NCBI GenBank assembly: GCA_020431825.1
Contig: JAGQHN010000050.1
Coordinates: forward strand, 1 to 34,054
DNA length: 34,054 nt
Direction: 5' to 3'
Source: Trueperaceae bacterium
GTDB lineage: Bacteria > Deinococcota > Deinococci > Deinococcales > Trueperaceae
Shown in pieces: positions 1 to 7,036 of this stretch (within the stretch, counting starts at the first letter, position 1; the number at the start of each line of letters is the position of its first letter). Made by a program: the position numbers and the translations under genes. The notes beneath the pieces were generated by a model that was not told the DNA's origin, searched no databases, and was given only the letters and a program-made list of their open reading frames with translations.

Positions 1-2
1 TA

Positions 3-122
3 GCCACCATCCAGCATAAAGACTATGCTTTATCTATTCCCTGGGTGCCAACTATAGCTCGTGCTAATGATGAGGTTAAACTCGAGCTTGCTTTTAGTGT
101 TGTGGCTAAAGGTACTGAATAA
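3..122 (+). CDS. C-terminal end of a YceI-like protein (partial)
   Basis: An open frame enters from the left edge and ends at TAA after 39 residues (start A-T-I-Q-H-K-D-Y, end V-V-A-K-G-T-E). The pattern K-D-Y-x-L followed by D-E-V-K-L-E-L-x-F resembles the last strands of YceI-family lipid-binding beta-barrels, which are usually periplasmic. Too little is present to be certain, and the start lies outside the window. The next gene start follows after about 60 bases. It carries one CTCGAG at 81-86. Confidence 0.4.
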   Translation, partial: ATIQHKDYALSIPWVPTIARANDEVKLELAFSVVAKGTE

Positions 123-184
123 GTTGGAAAATATGTCTGAATCCCATCTTGGAAAAAAGTAACATCTTTATGTGAGGAAGAAAA

Positions 185-343
185 ATGAAGCTTGCCATTG
201 TCGGCGCTACAGGTGGAACCAGCCATATGCATGTAGAGATTGCACTGCTGCAGGGGTATGAGGTTATTGCTTTAGCTTGTAACTCTGAGACAATAAATTC
301 AGATACATCATGTTCAGTGATTCAGATACATCATGTTCAGTGA
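185..343 (+). pseudogene. Truncated NAD(P)H-binding oxidoreductase (NmrA/SDR-like N-terminus)
   Basis: A good ribosome site (GAGGAAG) precedes ATG at 185. The protein begins M-K-L-A-I-V-G-A-T-G-G-T, the Rossmann dinucleotide-binding start of atypical short-chain dehydrogenases/NmrA-like proteins (family length about 200-300 residues), and keeps the next helix and strand to about residue 36 (G-Y-E-V-I-A-L-A). It then runs into the 23-bp tandem repeat at 298-362 and stops at 341-343 after 52 codons. No continuation of the fold was found downstream. The repeat boundary coincides with the loss of homology, so insertion or deletion through that repeat probably broke the gene. Confidence 0.6.
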
Positions 344-362
344 TTCAGATACATCATGTTCA
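298..362 (+). repeat. 23-bp tandem repeat, about 2.8 copies
   Basis: Units begin at 298, 321 and 344. The first two are identical and the third is identical over its first 19 bases. Each contains TGTTCA, so TGTTCA recurs at 23-bp steps at 311, 334 and 357. The period is not a multiple of three, so it breaks the frame of the gene it interrupts. Multiple short repeats starting TGTT are typical of the ends of IS21-family elements, so this may be a leftover IS end; that is inference only. Confidence 0.8.
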
Positions 363-373
363 ATGTACAATCG

Positions 374-390
374 GTTCAAGACTGTTGAAC
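374..390. other. Small perfect inverted repeat
   Basis: GTTCAA and TTGAAC are separated by GACTG. It lies between the broken oxidoreductase gene and the convergent end of the sialidase-fold gene. It could be a weak hairpin or a protein-binding palindrome. There is no T-run, so it is not a convincing terminator. Confidence 0.35.
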
Positions 391-467
391 GAGTACGGAC
401 AAACAAACTAAGTATTCTGCATAGTCACCATGGAGTAACTTAGAAATTCTGCTAAATCATAAACCGC

Positions 468-1616
468 TTACTCTAATTGTTGACTCAAACGGAGGTGTTT
501 TATCATTTGACGATGGTAGGTAAAGGCAATATCTAAGGTTCCGGTACGTGTCTCAAAAATGCTTGGGTAGGACAATTCCCGGTTTAAACCCTCTACCGAG
601 TTATTGGTTAAACAGTAGCCATCGCCTAGCTCGAGATCTTTCCGGTCTACCCATGTTTCGCCGCCATCTTTAGAAAAAATTAAAGATAAGGGGGCTCGAG
701 GTGTACCCCAAAAAGCCTGACGTTCCAGATTTGACACAGTCTTTGCCGGTGAACCATTATCAAGATCGTCATAGAGTGATTCTCGCCTGGAACTAGCATC
801 TTTGAAATTGGAATGATTGTAAACCATAGCCAAACGGCCATCATTTAGTTTGATTGCTTGAATGGATGAATTATTATTAGGCAAGCTAGTTGCTTTAGGT
901 CCTTGCCAGGTTTTGCCGTCATCATAGGAGCGGCTAAGGTAGATTGCATCGGCCCAGCGGCTGCGAAATAGGGCTACCAGACTGTTATCCAGTTCGATAA
1001 TATTCATGTGAACGCAACCCAGGGAATCGGGTATTTCTACCATGCTCCAGGATTCGCCGCCATCAGCTGAGCGGTAAACGGCGCTAGTATCACGGCTACC
1101 CGTCCAGCGCTCGCCGGGGTTTATATGACAGTTAAAAACGGGCAAAAGCAGCTCACCTGAGGAAAGGGTAACGATAGCCTGACGGATAAAAGTGCCTGGT
1201 TTGTCAATAAGGGTATGAGGGTCACCAAAACTGATGCCACCATCAGTCGAAATCCTGCGACGAACGACTGAGGTATCCTGATTGCCGTAATCCTGAGAAG
1301 TATAAAGTAACCAAACATTGCCATCAGGTGCATTAAAAAGAAGTGGGTTTTGTTCTGAGCGACCAGGGTTATCGTAAAGCTGTTTACTGTCAACCCAGCT
1401 CGAGCTTGTCTCGTCAAAAATAGCCTGATGAATAGAAATATCTGGCATACCCTCCATAGTGCCAGCAAACCAGACACAAGTTAGGCGCCCATCGGGTAAG
1501 ACATGTAAATTGGCAGCGTGGCTTTGAGGTGCTGAGCAGGGGATAAAGGCTTCTTTTCGCCCAGGAGAAATTTCTCGTAAAATGCCATCTTTCATTGAAG
1601 TAGATTCGCTTGCCAT
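468..1616 (-). CDS. Sialidase-fold (BNR/Asp-box, BNR_2 type) glycan-active protein 1
   Basis: The 382-residue protein is a six-bladed-propeller candidate with four Asp-boxes (S-x-D-x-G-x-x-F/W) at about residues 123-130, 183-190, 230-237 and 315-322. The N-terminal S-H-A-A-N...L-P-D-G-R-L and V-W-F-A-G-T-M-E-G-x-P-D motifs and the C-terminal S-Y-P-S-I-F...H-R-Q-M-I-K-H segment are typical of BNR_2 (PF13088) proteins related to GH33 sialidases. There is no signal peptide, so it should act in the cytoplasm on imported oligosaccharides. ATG at 1616 has AGGAG seven bases upstream. It is the last gene of the long leftward operon, separated from pdxA2 by a 231-bp spacer holding a MITE-like repeat. 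Activity is unproven; release of a 2-keto-3-deoxy sugar acid is my inference from the neighbouring NAL-type aldolases. Confidence 0.8.
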   Translation of the reverse strand: MASESTSMKDGILREISPGRKEAFIPCSAPQSHAANLHVLPDGRLTCVWFAGTMEGMPDISIHQAIFDETSSSWVDSKQLYDNPGRSEQNPLLFNAPDGNVWLLYTSQDYGNQDTSVVRRRISTDGGISFGDPHTLIDKPGTFIRQAIVTLSSGELLLPVFNCHINPGERWTGSRDTSAVYRSADGGESWSMVEIPDSLGCVHMNIIELDNSLVALFRSRWADAIYLSRSYDDGKTWQGPKATSLPNNNSSIQAIKLNDGRLAMVYNHSNFKDASSRRESLYDDLDNGSPAKTVSNLERQAFWGTPRAPLSLIFSKDGGETWVDRKDLELGDGYCLTNNSVEGLNRELSYPSIFETRTGTLDIAFTYHRQMIKHLRLSQQLE

Positions 1617-1625
1617 GGTTAACTC

Positions 1626-1735
1626 CTAATACCAATTCTTTGGGGAAGTAGCGTAATCGAAACTTGCCCTTTTCTGCTCGCATCCGCTCGGGTACGGGCA
1701 TGACATGCGTCATTTCCGTACCGAAATGGTATAAG
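1626..1735. repeat. MITE/REP-like element with internal hairpin
   Basis: The 110-bp segment starts with CTAATACCAATTC (1626-1638) and ends with GAAATGGTATAAG (1723-1735). These are inverted copies matching at 11 of 13 positions. Inside is a stem of GGTACGG (1691-1697) with CCGTACC (1716-1722), continued by ATGAC/GTCAT. It separates pdxA2 from the sialidase-fold gene and abuts that gene's ribosome site. The ATACCA/TGGTAT ends also resemble the half-sites of the 13-kb control region, so a regulatory role is an alternative. Confidence 0.45.
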
Positions 1736-1847
1736 CCCTATATGTTGTGAATTCAAAACCGGCGGACGGCTTTCTTCTCTTTGCGCTTTCGTAAAGGCAA
1801 TACTTTTACTATGTTTTGCAATACGCATAAATTTATTTTTTGGCATG

Positions 1848-2792
1848 TCAATTTTCTCCAGTGATACGCGCTGCATAACGAACGGCTTCCAGTAGCGAAG
1901 ATTCATTTGCTATGCCAGTTCCAGCAATGTCAAAGGCTGTGCCGTGGTCAACAGAACTTCTTAAAATAGGCAGGCCAACGGTTACATTAATCGAATTGTC
2001 AAAGGCCAAAAGTTTGGCTGGAATATGTCCCTGATCGTGATACATGGCGATGACCAGATCAAACTTTCCCTTGGTCGCCTGTACAAAAACCGTATCTGGG
2101 GGGTAAGGACCACTGGCATTTATACCTTCATTTTGGGCCTCAGTGATGGCTGGAGAAATATAAAGGATTTCTTCATCGCCAAAAAGCCCGCTCTCTCCGG
2201 CATGGGGGTTTAAGCCTGCGACAGCGATGCGAGGTGAAGCTATATGTTCTCGTTTGAGCGCCTCATGACCCAAACGGATGGTATTTAAGATGCGTTCTGG
2301 TTTTACCCGGCGGATAGCTTCTGCCAGACTGACATGGGTTGACACGTGGATGACTCTTAAACTGGGGCCAGCCAGCATCATGCCATAATTACTCACCCCG
2401 CATAAACTGGCAATCATTTCAGTATGACCAGGGTAGGGAACCCCAGCAGCTTTAAGGGCCTCTTTATGAATAGGAGCCGTTATCATTGCAGCGACTTTTT
2501 TCTCCAGAGCCAGTTTGCTTGCCCGTTCTATATAGTCGGCAGCTGCTCGCCCAAAATCAGCTCTTATTTCTCCCCAGGTATGGTCTTTGACATTGTCAAA
2601 ATGCTCGAGTTCATAAGCTGCTGAGGGCTCTCCTACAATGGCCTCAGCCTTATTCATGGTTTCACGGTTGCCAATAACTATGGGCCTACAAAGCTCAAAG
2701 GTCTCTTCCAGCCGTAGTAGTTTGGCTACGATTTCTGGTCCTATCCCAGCCGGGTCGCCCATAGTGATAGCTAAACGGGGTTTTTCTTTCAC
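1848..2792 (-). CDS. pdxA2: PdxA2-type four-carbon acid-sugar phosphate dehydrogenase
   Basis: PdxA-family NAD-dependent dehydrogenase/decarboxylase of 314 residues. It opens with I-T-M-G-D-P-A-G-I-G-P-E and has the three metal-binding histidines in T-H-V (H153), N-P-H-A-G-E (H197) and Y-H-D-Q-G-H (H252). Standing beside a DUF1537 kinase rather than vitamin B6 genes, it should be PdxA2, which oxidises D-threonate or erythronate 4-phosphate to a 3-keto acid that loses CO2 to give dihydroxyacetone phosphate. The start is GTG with AGGAG upstream, and it overlaps the kinase stop by four bases (GTGA), so the two are translationally coupled. The precise stereoisomer cannot be read from sequence. 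Confidence 0.9.
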   Translation of the reverse strand: MKEKPRLAITMGDPAGIGPEIVAKLLRLEETFELCRPIVIGNRETMNKAEAIVGEPSAAYELEHFDNVKDHTWGEIRADFGRAAADYIERASKLALEKKVAAMITAPIHKEALKAAGVPYPGHTEMIASLCGVSNYGMMLAGPSLRVIHVSTHVSLAEAIRRVKPERILNTIRLGHEALKREHIASPRIAVAGLNPHAGESGLFGDEEILYISPAITEAQNEGINASGPYPPDTVFVQATKGKFDLVIAMYHDQGHIPAKLLAFDNSINVTVGLPILRSSVDHGTAFDIAGTGIANESSLLEAVRYAARITGEN

Positions 2793-3880
2793 AAGCTCTC
2801 CTTTATCAAGAAACTGTCTAAAATAGTGCTTAGAACATCAAGATTGCCGAAGCCTCCTGACTTGGTAATGATTGGAATCCCATCAAACTTGCCTCCCTGG
2901 ATGAGGCTAAGCGGAATTCCAGGGCTGAGTTCCGCTTGGGGTTGTAAGGATATTGCCCCTATGTGTTTTAAGAGCGCTAACGAAGTCTCGCCACCAATAA
3001 CCAAAAATGCTTCTGGGTTTGTTGTTTCTAAAAAGTGGGCTGTTTGACTAAGCAACGTTTGCTGTATGACAAGAGCATCTTCTGGTAGTCTCGAGCTTTC
3101 AATAAGCCAGAGTTTGTCTGACGTTGTCCTAGACTGATTTTTAAGCTGGTCCAGCTGTGCATGGCTAAGCGGGTGCTTGGAACCACTGACTATGAGTACA
3201 GTTGCGGGTTTGGGCAAGGCTAAAGCTTTTACTTGAGACGTTAAATGATTTGCCAGTGCAGAGGCGAGACCATTACTACCTACCATGACCCCGGCATAGC
3301 TTTCCTTAATAAGAACGGCTGCTACGCCCTCAAGGTCCTCTGCTTTTTGCGCGTCGACAATCAGAATGCCTTCACCGCTAAGGTCCTCGGGTTGTAAGCG
3401 GCTTAAGTGTTTGGCCCTTTGCTGCATGTCGGGACTGAGTAAGTCACGAATAACTGCCGTTTTTACTGGATTGAGGGGATCCTTGGCTGCGGCAGTTTGA
3501 TTGACCGGAATTCCATTTACATATTGCAGGCCTCTGCTAGTAGTGCGACCAAGGGCAGAATAGGCAGGTGCAATCACAAAGTGATGGTGGCCAGCTAAAT
3601 AAAGTTGCTCGAGTTCTTCCCCGATAGGGCCACGTAAGGTCGAGTCAATCTTTTTATAAATCAGACCTGAAAAAGGCCAGTAGGGTTTCAGGCTTTCATA
3701 TTGTCTGCGTAATTCGGTAGCGCTGGCGGTTCGGGTTGCCATATTGATAACACTTACAGGTTTATCTAGGGTTTTGGGTAAGGTCAGATAGACGACGCTC
3801 TCTAAGCCCCTTTGAGCAAAGCTCGAGCCAACCTCAAGCGCACCTGTGAGGTCATCTGCCAGGACCAAAACCTTTTGCAT
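2789..3880 (-). CDS. DUF1537 (OtnK/DtnK-type) four-carbon acid-sugar kinase
   Basis: Cytosolic ATP-dependent kinase family that 4-phosphorylates D-threonate, L-threonate or erythronate. The N-terminal V-L-A-D-D-L-T-G-A-L-E motif (substrate domain), I-V-S-G-S-K-H-P-L in the middle, G-G-E-T-S-L-A-L-L and the C-terminal K-S-G-G-F-G-N nucleotide-site motif are all present. I start at ATG 3880 (363 residues) because family members begin just before the A-D-D motif; the open frame reaches back 14 codons to a TTG inside the gntR hairpin. It is somewhat shorter than the usual 400 or more residues. ATG 3880 has no adjacent Shine-Dalgarno, and gntR stops ten bases upstream, so reinitiation is likely. 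It overlaps pdxA2 by four bases. D-threonate is favoured by the D-tartrate dehydratase in the cluster. Confidence 0.87.
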   Translation of the reverse strand: MQKVLVLADDLTGALEVGSSFAQRGLESVVYLTLPKTLDKPVSVINMATRTASATELRRQYESLKPYWPFSGLIYKKIDSTLRGPIGEELEQLYLAGHHHFVIAPAYSALGRTTSRGLQYVNGIPVNQTAAAKDPLNPVKTAVIRDLLSPDMQQRAKHLSRLQPEDLSGEGILIVDAQKAEDLEGVAAVLIKESYAGVMVGSNGLASALANHLTSQVKALALPKPATVLIVSGSKHPLSHAQLDQLKNQSRTTSDKLWLIESSRLPEDALVIQQTLLSQTAHFLETTNPEAFLVIGGETSLALLKHIGAISLQPQAELSPGIPLSLIQGGKFDGIPIITKSGGFGNLDVLSTILDSFLIKESL

Positions 3881-3890
3881 ATTGACCGAC

Positions 3891-4637
3891 TTAAAGCTCC
3901 CTCTGAGCAGCAGAGGGAGCAATACGGCTTAGCCAGTCAGGCTCATCGCTGCTTTCTAAGGTTTCAATAGCAATGGCGATGGTTTGCTCACGTATACGCC
4001 TTATATGGGCGGACAACAGGTCCACCACCAAATCAGCGTCAAAGCTCTTATAAGCCTGTAAGATACCCTCATGTTCCTCGGCGGTCGTTTGAAACCGGAC
4101 GGTTGATAGTGGCATGCTTCGGCCAAACTGATAGACACGTATATTGACCAGTAATTGATCCCAGAGCTCAAGAAGGCGACTGTTGCCCGCCAGAGACAAT
4201 AGTGCCCGGTGGAAGCGTACGTCTAAACGCCAGAAGCGGTTATGGAGACCAGGTTCCTCAACGATTTTAGGTGCCAGTTCTTTGAGTTCTCCAATGATGC
4301 TTTCGAGTTCATGAGGAATGACAATTCGCTTTGCAATTACGCTTCGTGCTCCGTAGGTTTCAACCATTTCCCTCATATCGAAAAATTCGGTCAGGTCTTC
4401 TTTGGTTGGGATTGCCACGGTAAACCCATACCTTGAGTCATAGTCAAGTAAACCCTGTTCATGTAAACGTCCGGCTGCAGCCCTTAGAGGGGTACGGCTC
4501 ATACCAAACTTGCTGGAAAATTCACGTAAGGGAAGTGCTTGACCAGGTTTTGCCTGTCCATGGGCCAGCCACTCGAGCAGGGTTTGCATCGCTTGTTTCT
4601 CGAGGGTTTGGTTTGAATCCTTTGTCTTTTTTGCCAT
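3891..4637 (-). CDS. GntR-family regulator, FadR/FCD type
   Basis: Residues 13-80 form the winged helix (L-R-E-F-S-S-K-F-G-M-S-R-T-P-L-R-A-A). The rest is an all-helical FCD effector domain with the usual metal site D139, H143, H189 and H211, which normally binds a carboxylate sugar. At 248 residues it has normal length. ATG 4637 follows AAAGGT. It lies inside the operon it probably controls, and its last codons form a perfect hairpin just before the kinase start. FCD regulators of hexuronate use (ExuR/UxuR) bind TTGGTATACCAA-type palindromes, and TGGTATACCA is present at 13048-13057, so that is the likely operator. The effector is unknown; a ketodeoxy or C4 acid sugar is plausible. Confidence 0.88.
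   Translation of the reverse strand: MAKKTKDSNQTLEKQAMQTLLEWLAHGQAKPGQALPLREFSSKFGMSRTPLRAAAGRLHEQGLLDYDSRYGFTVAIPTKEDLTEFFDMREMVETYGARSVIAKRIVIPHELESIIGELKELAPKIVEEPGLHNRFWRLDVRFHRALLSLAGNSRLLELWDQLLVNIRVYQFGRSMPLSTVRFQTTAEEHEGILQAYKSFDADLVVDLLSAHIRRIREQTIAIAIETLESSDEPDWLSRIAPSAAQREL
3896..3920 (-). other. Perfect 10-bp hairpin at the gntR/kinase junction
   Basis: GCTCCCTCTG and CAGAGGGAGC flank a five-base loop. On the transcript the hairpin forms the last coding bases of gntR, just before its stop and about 15 bases before the kinase ATG. A short TTTAAG follows rather than a full T-run. It may attenuate, protect mRNA ends, or limit reinitiation at the kinase. Confidence 0.75.
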
Positions 4638-4697
4638 TCTTACCTTTCTAACGCAGGTTTCTTTGCTCTTGTCATTTTAACGCCCCAGTTTTTTGCT

Positions 4698-5918
4698 TCA
4701 GGGTCTCGGGTAAGAAATAGCCAGCATAGCTTCAATATCTAAGGGATCAACGCCGTAGGTTTTGGTTTCAGCCTGTCTTAAAAGGTCCTCTGACTCGAGT
4801 GCGCCTGTAAGGGGCAAAGTTAAGCGCTTGCCTGCTGCAAGGGCAGATTCTCTGGCAGCCACTTCCATCATCATGGCCATAACGGCGTCATCATCGTTAT
4901 ACTCTGAGTGACGTATGCCCCTTACCGTTTCAGCAAAATCAACCAGATGCCCCATAACTGCCGCCGCATAATAATCGCGTCTATGAATCGTGCTGCCACC
5001 AAAACGGTAGGGATTATGGTAGCGAACACGACCACCAGGTAAATCAACGTACGACCCCAGCCAGTCACGACCATCACTTTCGTAAATGATTGGGAAAATT
5101 TCATCGGCGATAGCGCCCTTAGCTAAAGCCTCATCTGAGCAGTAGCGCACTTCAGCCAGGCCATACCAGTTTTCACCCGCTTGCTGCACGATACTTCCCC
5201 TTGTTCCTGCTAATTCAGTATAGCCAGGGCGAGGGTAGCGGCCCAGCATGCCTTTTATGTTTCCTGCATGGTCAATAACCAGTTCACCTTCTGGAAACCA
5301 GAAAAAGCGCGCACTGTAAGTCTCAGATTCATAATGGCGGTGTGCCAGTTGATTGTGAGGTGCGGTAGGCATGGTGTGCTCTACGGACTGTACTGCTACA
5401 GGGTGACTTTCAAAAAAGCGAATCCAGCGGGAATTATTGTGATACCCCGTATGGTCATGCCAGCAGGTCAGACGTTTTACAGGACCAATAAAATCTGTCT
5501 GAGCAATCTCTTTCATGATGCGGTCAAAAGGAAAGCGGAAAAAGTTTTCGGCGACTCGTAAAATACTGTTATTGGCCCTCGCTGTTTTGAGCATTTCCTC
5601 AGCTTGCGCAAGTAGCACAGCCATCGAGGTTTCAACATTGACATGGACACTGTGAGAAAGCAAATAGCAGCTGATTGAATGGTGCGAGGGAATGGGGGCA
5701 ACAATCAAAGCAGCTTCCATAGGCCGGGCTTTAACCAAATCCTTTAGATTGTAAAAGGCAAGAGCACCTGTGTCGGCTGCAAAAGCATCGGCTGATTCCC
5801 GAACTGGGTCGCAGACCGCCACCAGGTCTATCCAGGGCTCGAGGGCTTTAAACAGGGGTTTATAGATGCTTTGTGAGCGGTTTCCAGTACCGACCAGGGC
5901 AACACGAAGGGGGTCCAT
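4698..5918 (-). CDS. Gfo/Idh/MocA-family oxidoreductase
   Basis: The 406-residue protein begins R-V-A-L-V-G-T-G-N-R-S, a Rossmann NAD(P) site, followed by the C-terminal alpha/beta sheet domain of this family. These enzymes oxidise or reduce sugars and acid sugars in the cytosol. The position of the usual E-K-P catalytic motif reads E96-T97-S98, so the standard lysine is missing. Aromatic and histidine-rich segments (W-H-D-H-T-G-Y-H near 153-160) may form an altered active site. ATG 5918 shares one base with the TAA of the upstream lyase gene (TAATG), so translation is coupled. A role in handling an aldehyde-acid intermediate of the pathway is inference. Confidence 0.8.
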   Translation of the reverse strand: MDPLRVALVGTGNRSQSIYKPLFKALEPWIDLVAVCDPVRESADAFAADTGALAFYNLKDLVKARPMEAALIVAPIPSHHSISCYLLSHSVHVNVETSMAVLLAQAEEMLKTARANNSILRVAENFFRFPFDRIMKEIAQTDFIGPVKRLTCWHDHTGYHNNSRWIRFFESHPVAVQSVEHTMPTAPHNQLAHRHYESETYSARFFWFPEGELVIDHAGNIKGMLGRYPRPGYTELAGTRGSIVQQAGENWYGLAEVRYCSDEALAKGAIADEIFPIIYESDGRDWLGSYVDLPGGRVRYHNPYRFGGSTIHRRDYYAAAVMGHLVDFAETVRGIRHSEYNDDDAVMAMMMEVAARESALAAGKRLTLPLTGALESEDLLRQAETKTYGVDPLDIEAMLAISYPRP

Positions 5919-7027
5919 TAGCTGGGTATCCTTTCCAGAAAGGGGGCTAGCTCGAGTTCATAAATCTGGGCAAAACCACTGCGGTCACTTGTAAAAACCA
6001 CATGCTTGCCATCAGGTGAAAAAGAGGGATGAGGATGCGTGTGCTGCGGGGCATAGACCTTTATGGGACCATGTTCGTAGGGAAATGGGCCAGCCCAGTG
6101 CTCACCAAGGCTCGAGGCTTCCGGATAACACAATGTCACTGCTTCAGATTTGCTGTCATGCGGATTAAACAGTTGCAGACCGTTATCAGGGAAATTGGTA
6201 TCAGCTACCATCAGCTTGCCTTCTGGATTTGCTACGGCATGCCAGGCATTAAAGGAGCTAAGAAGCCGCTCCTTACCAGTTTGAACATTAATGGCGCGAA
6301 TGCCCTTGGGCCAGTCTACAAACGCCAATTCAAACCTCTTTGGCAACCAGACCTCATGGGTTATCCATTCACCCGGTTTGCGCTTATAGAGTCTGCGGTT
6401 ACCACTACCATCACGGTTAATCAGCCAGACGCGGTCATTTAGCGGTCCAGCGTAAAAAAGCAAGTTGTTATCGTCAGGACAAAACATCATATGGGAGATG
6501 GTGTCGCGCTGCAAAATGACCTCATGTTTACCTGTTTGGGTATCAATAATCGCCAGACAGGCTTTTCCCCCTGTATTAAAACGAATCGCCCAGTAACGGT
6601 CATCGTGACTTAAGGCGGTTGTGCCCATAGCATCGGCAACCATGCCCTCGCTGCGTAGACTTGCGTCTCCAAAGTCGAGTAAGAGTTCAGGCTCGAGTGT
6701 GTCGGTGCTGAGTCGCCAGGCCCCACTAAAGGCTGTGTAATAAACATAGCTGCCATTAGGGGAAGGGTAAAGGGAGTACTCAGCCAGACCTTCTTGCTCA
6801 GTGAGTTGCTGCAAAAGGCCAGAGTCACGCAGTTCAGCGAAAATTTCTGGTCGCCCTGTACGGTGAGAAACAAACACCAGTCTTTTCATGGCATCGTCGT
6901 AGGCGGGAATCATAAAAAAAGGATGATGATGAATAGAGGGGTGAGAGCTTATCTGCCGCAGCTGCGCGCCAGTTTTTGCATCTTCAAAACGCACTGCTTC
7001 ACTGGGGTAAATACTGCCTCGGGCCAT
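5918..7027 (-). CDS. ogl: Oligogalacturonate lyase-like protein (PL22 fold)
   Basis: The 369-residue seven-bladed-propeller lyase is related to cytosolic oligogalacturonide lyases that beta-eliminate di- and trigalacturonate. The characteristic C-terminal block A-P-Q-H-T-H-P-H-P-S-F provides Q328, H331 and H333, with the same spacing as the Mn ligands of the known enzyme. H263 (A-W-H) is the likely fourth ligand and H224 (W-I-T-H-E) the likely catalytic histidine. Several propeller strands follow the pattern S-P-D-G-K-H-V-V-F-T-S-D-R-S-G. There is no signal peptide, as expected. The gene starts nine bases after the aldolase gene and is joined TAATG to the oxidoreductase. The locus lacks kduI and kduD, so the substrate may be another uronate oligosaccharide. 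Confidence 0.8.
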   Translation of the reverse strand: MARGSIYPSEAVRFEDAKTGAQLRQISSHPSIHHHPFFMIPAYDDAMKRLVFVSHRTGRPEIFAELRDSGLLQQLTEQEGLAEYSLYPSPNGSYVYYTAFSGAWRLSTDTLEPELLLDFGDASLRSEGMVADAMGTTALSHDDRYWAIRFNTGGKACLAIIDTQTGKHEVILQRDTISHMMFCPDDNNLLFYAGPLNDRVWLINRDGSGNRRLYKRKPGEWITHEVWLPKRFELAFVDWPKGIRAINVQTGKERLLSSFNAWHAVANPEGKLMVADTNFPDNGLQLFNPHDSKSEAVTLCYPEASSLGEHWAGPFPYEHGPIKVYAPQHTHPHPSFSPDGKHVVFTSDRSGFAQIYELELAPFLERIPS

Positions 7028-7036
7028 ACAAGTGAT

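Noticed and set aside
298..362. CRISPR array
   Set aside because: The 23-bp units are directly adjacent without spacers; it is a simple tandem repeat.
1619..1906. Minus-strand open frame of 95 codons across the pdxA2/sialidase spacer
   Set aside because: It starts inside pdxA2 in another frame, runs through the inverted-repeat element and has no family resemblance.
3881..3922. TTG start for the DUF1537 kinase 14 codons upstream
   Set aside because: It lies within the gntR hairpin, and family members begin just before the A-D-D-L-T-G motif; ATG 3880 fits better.
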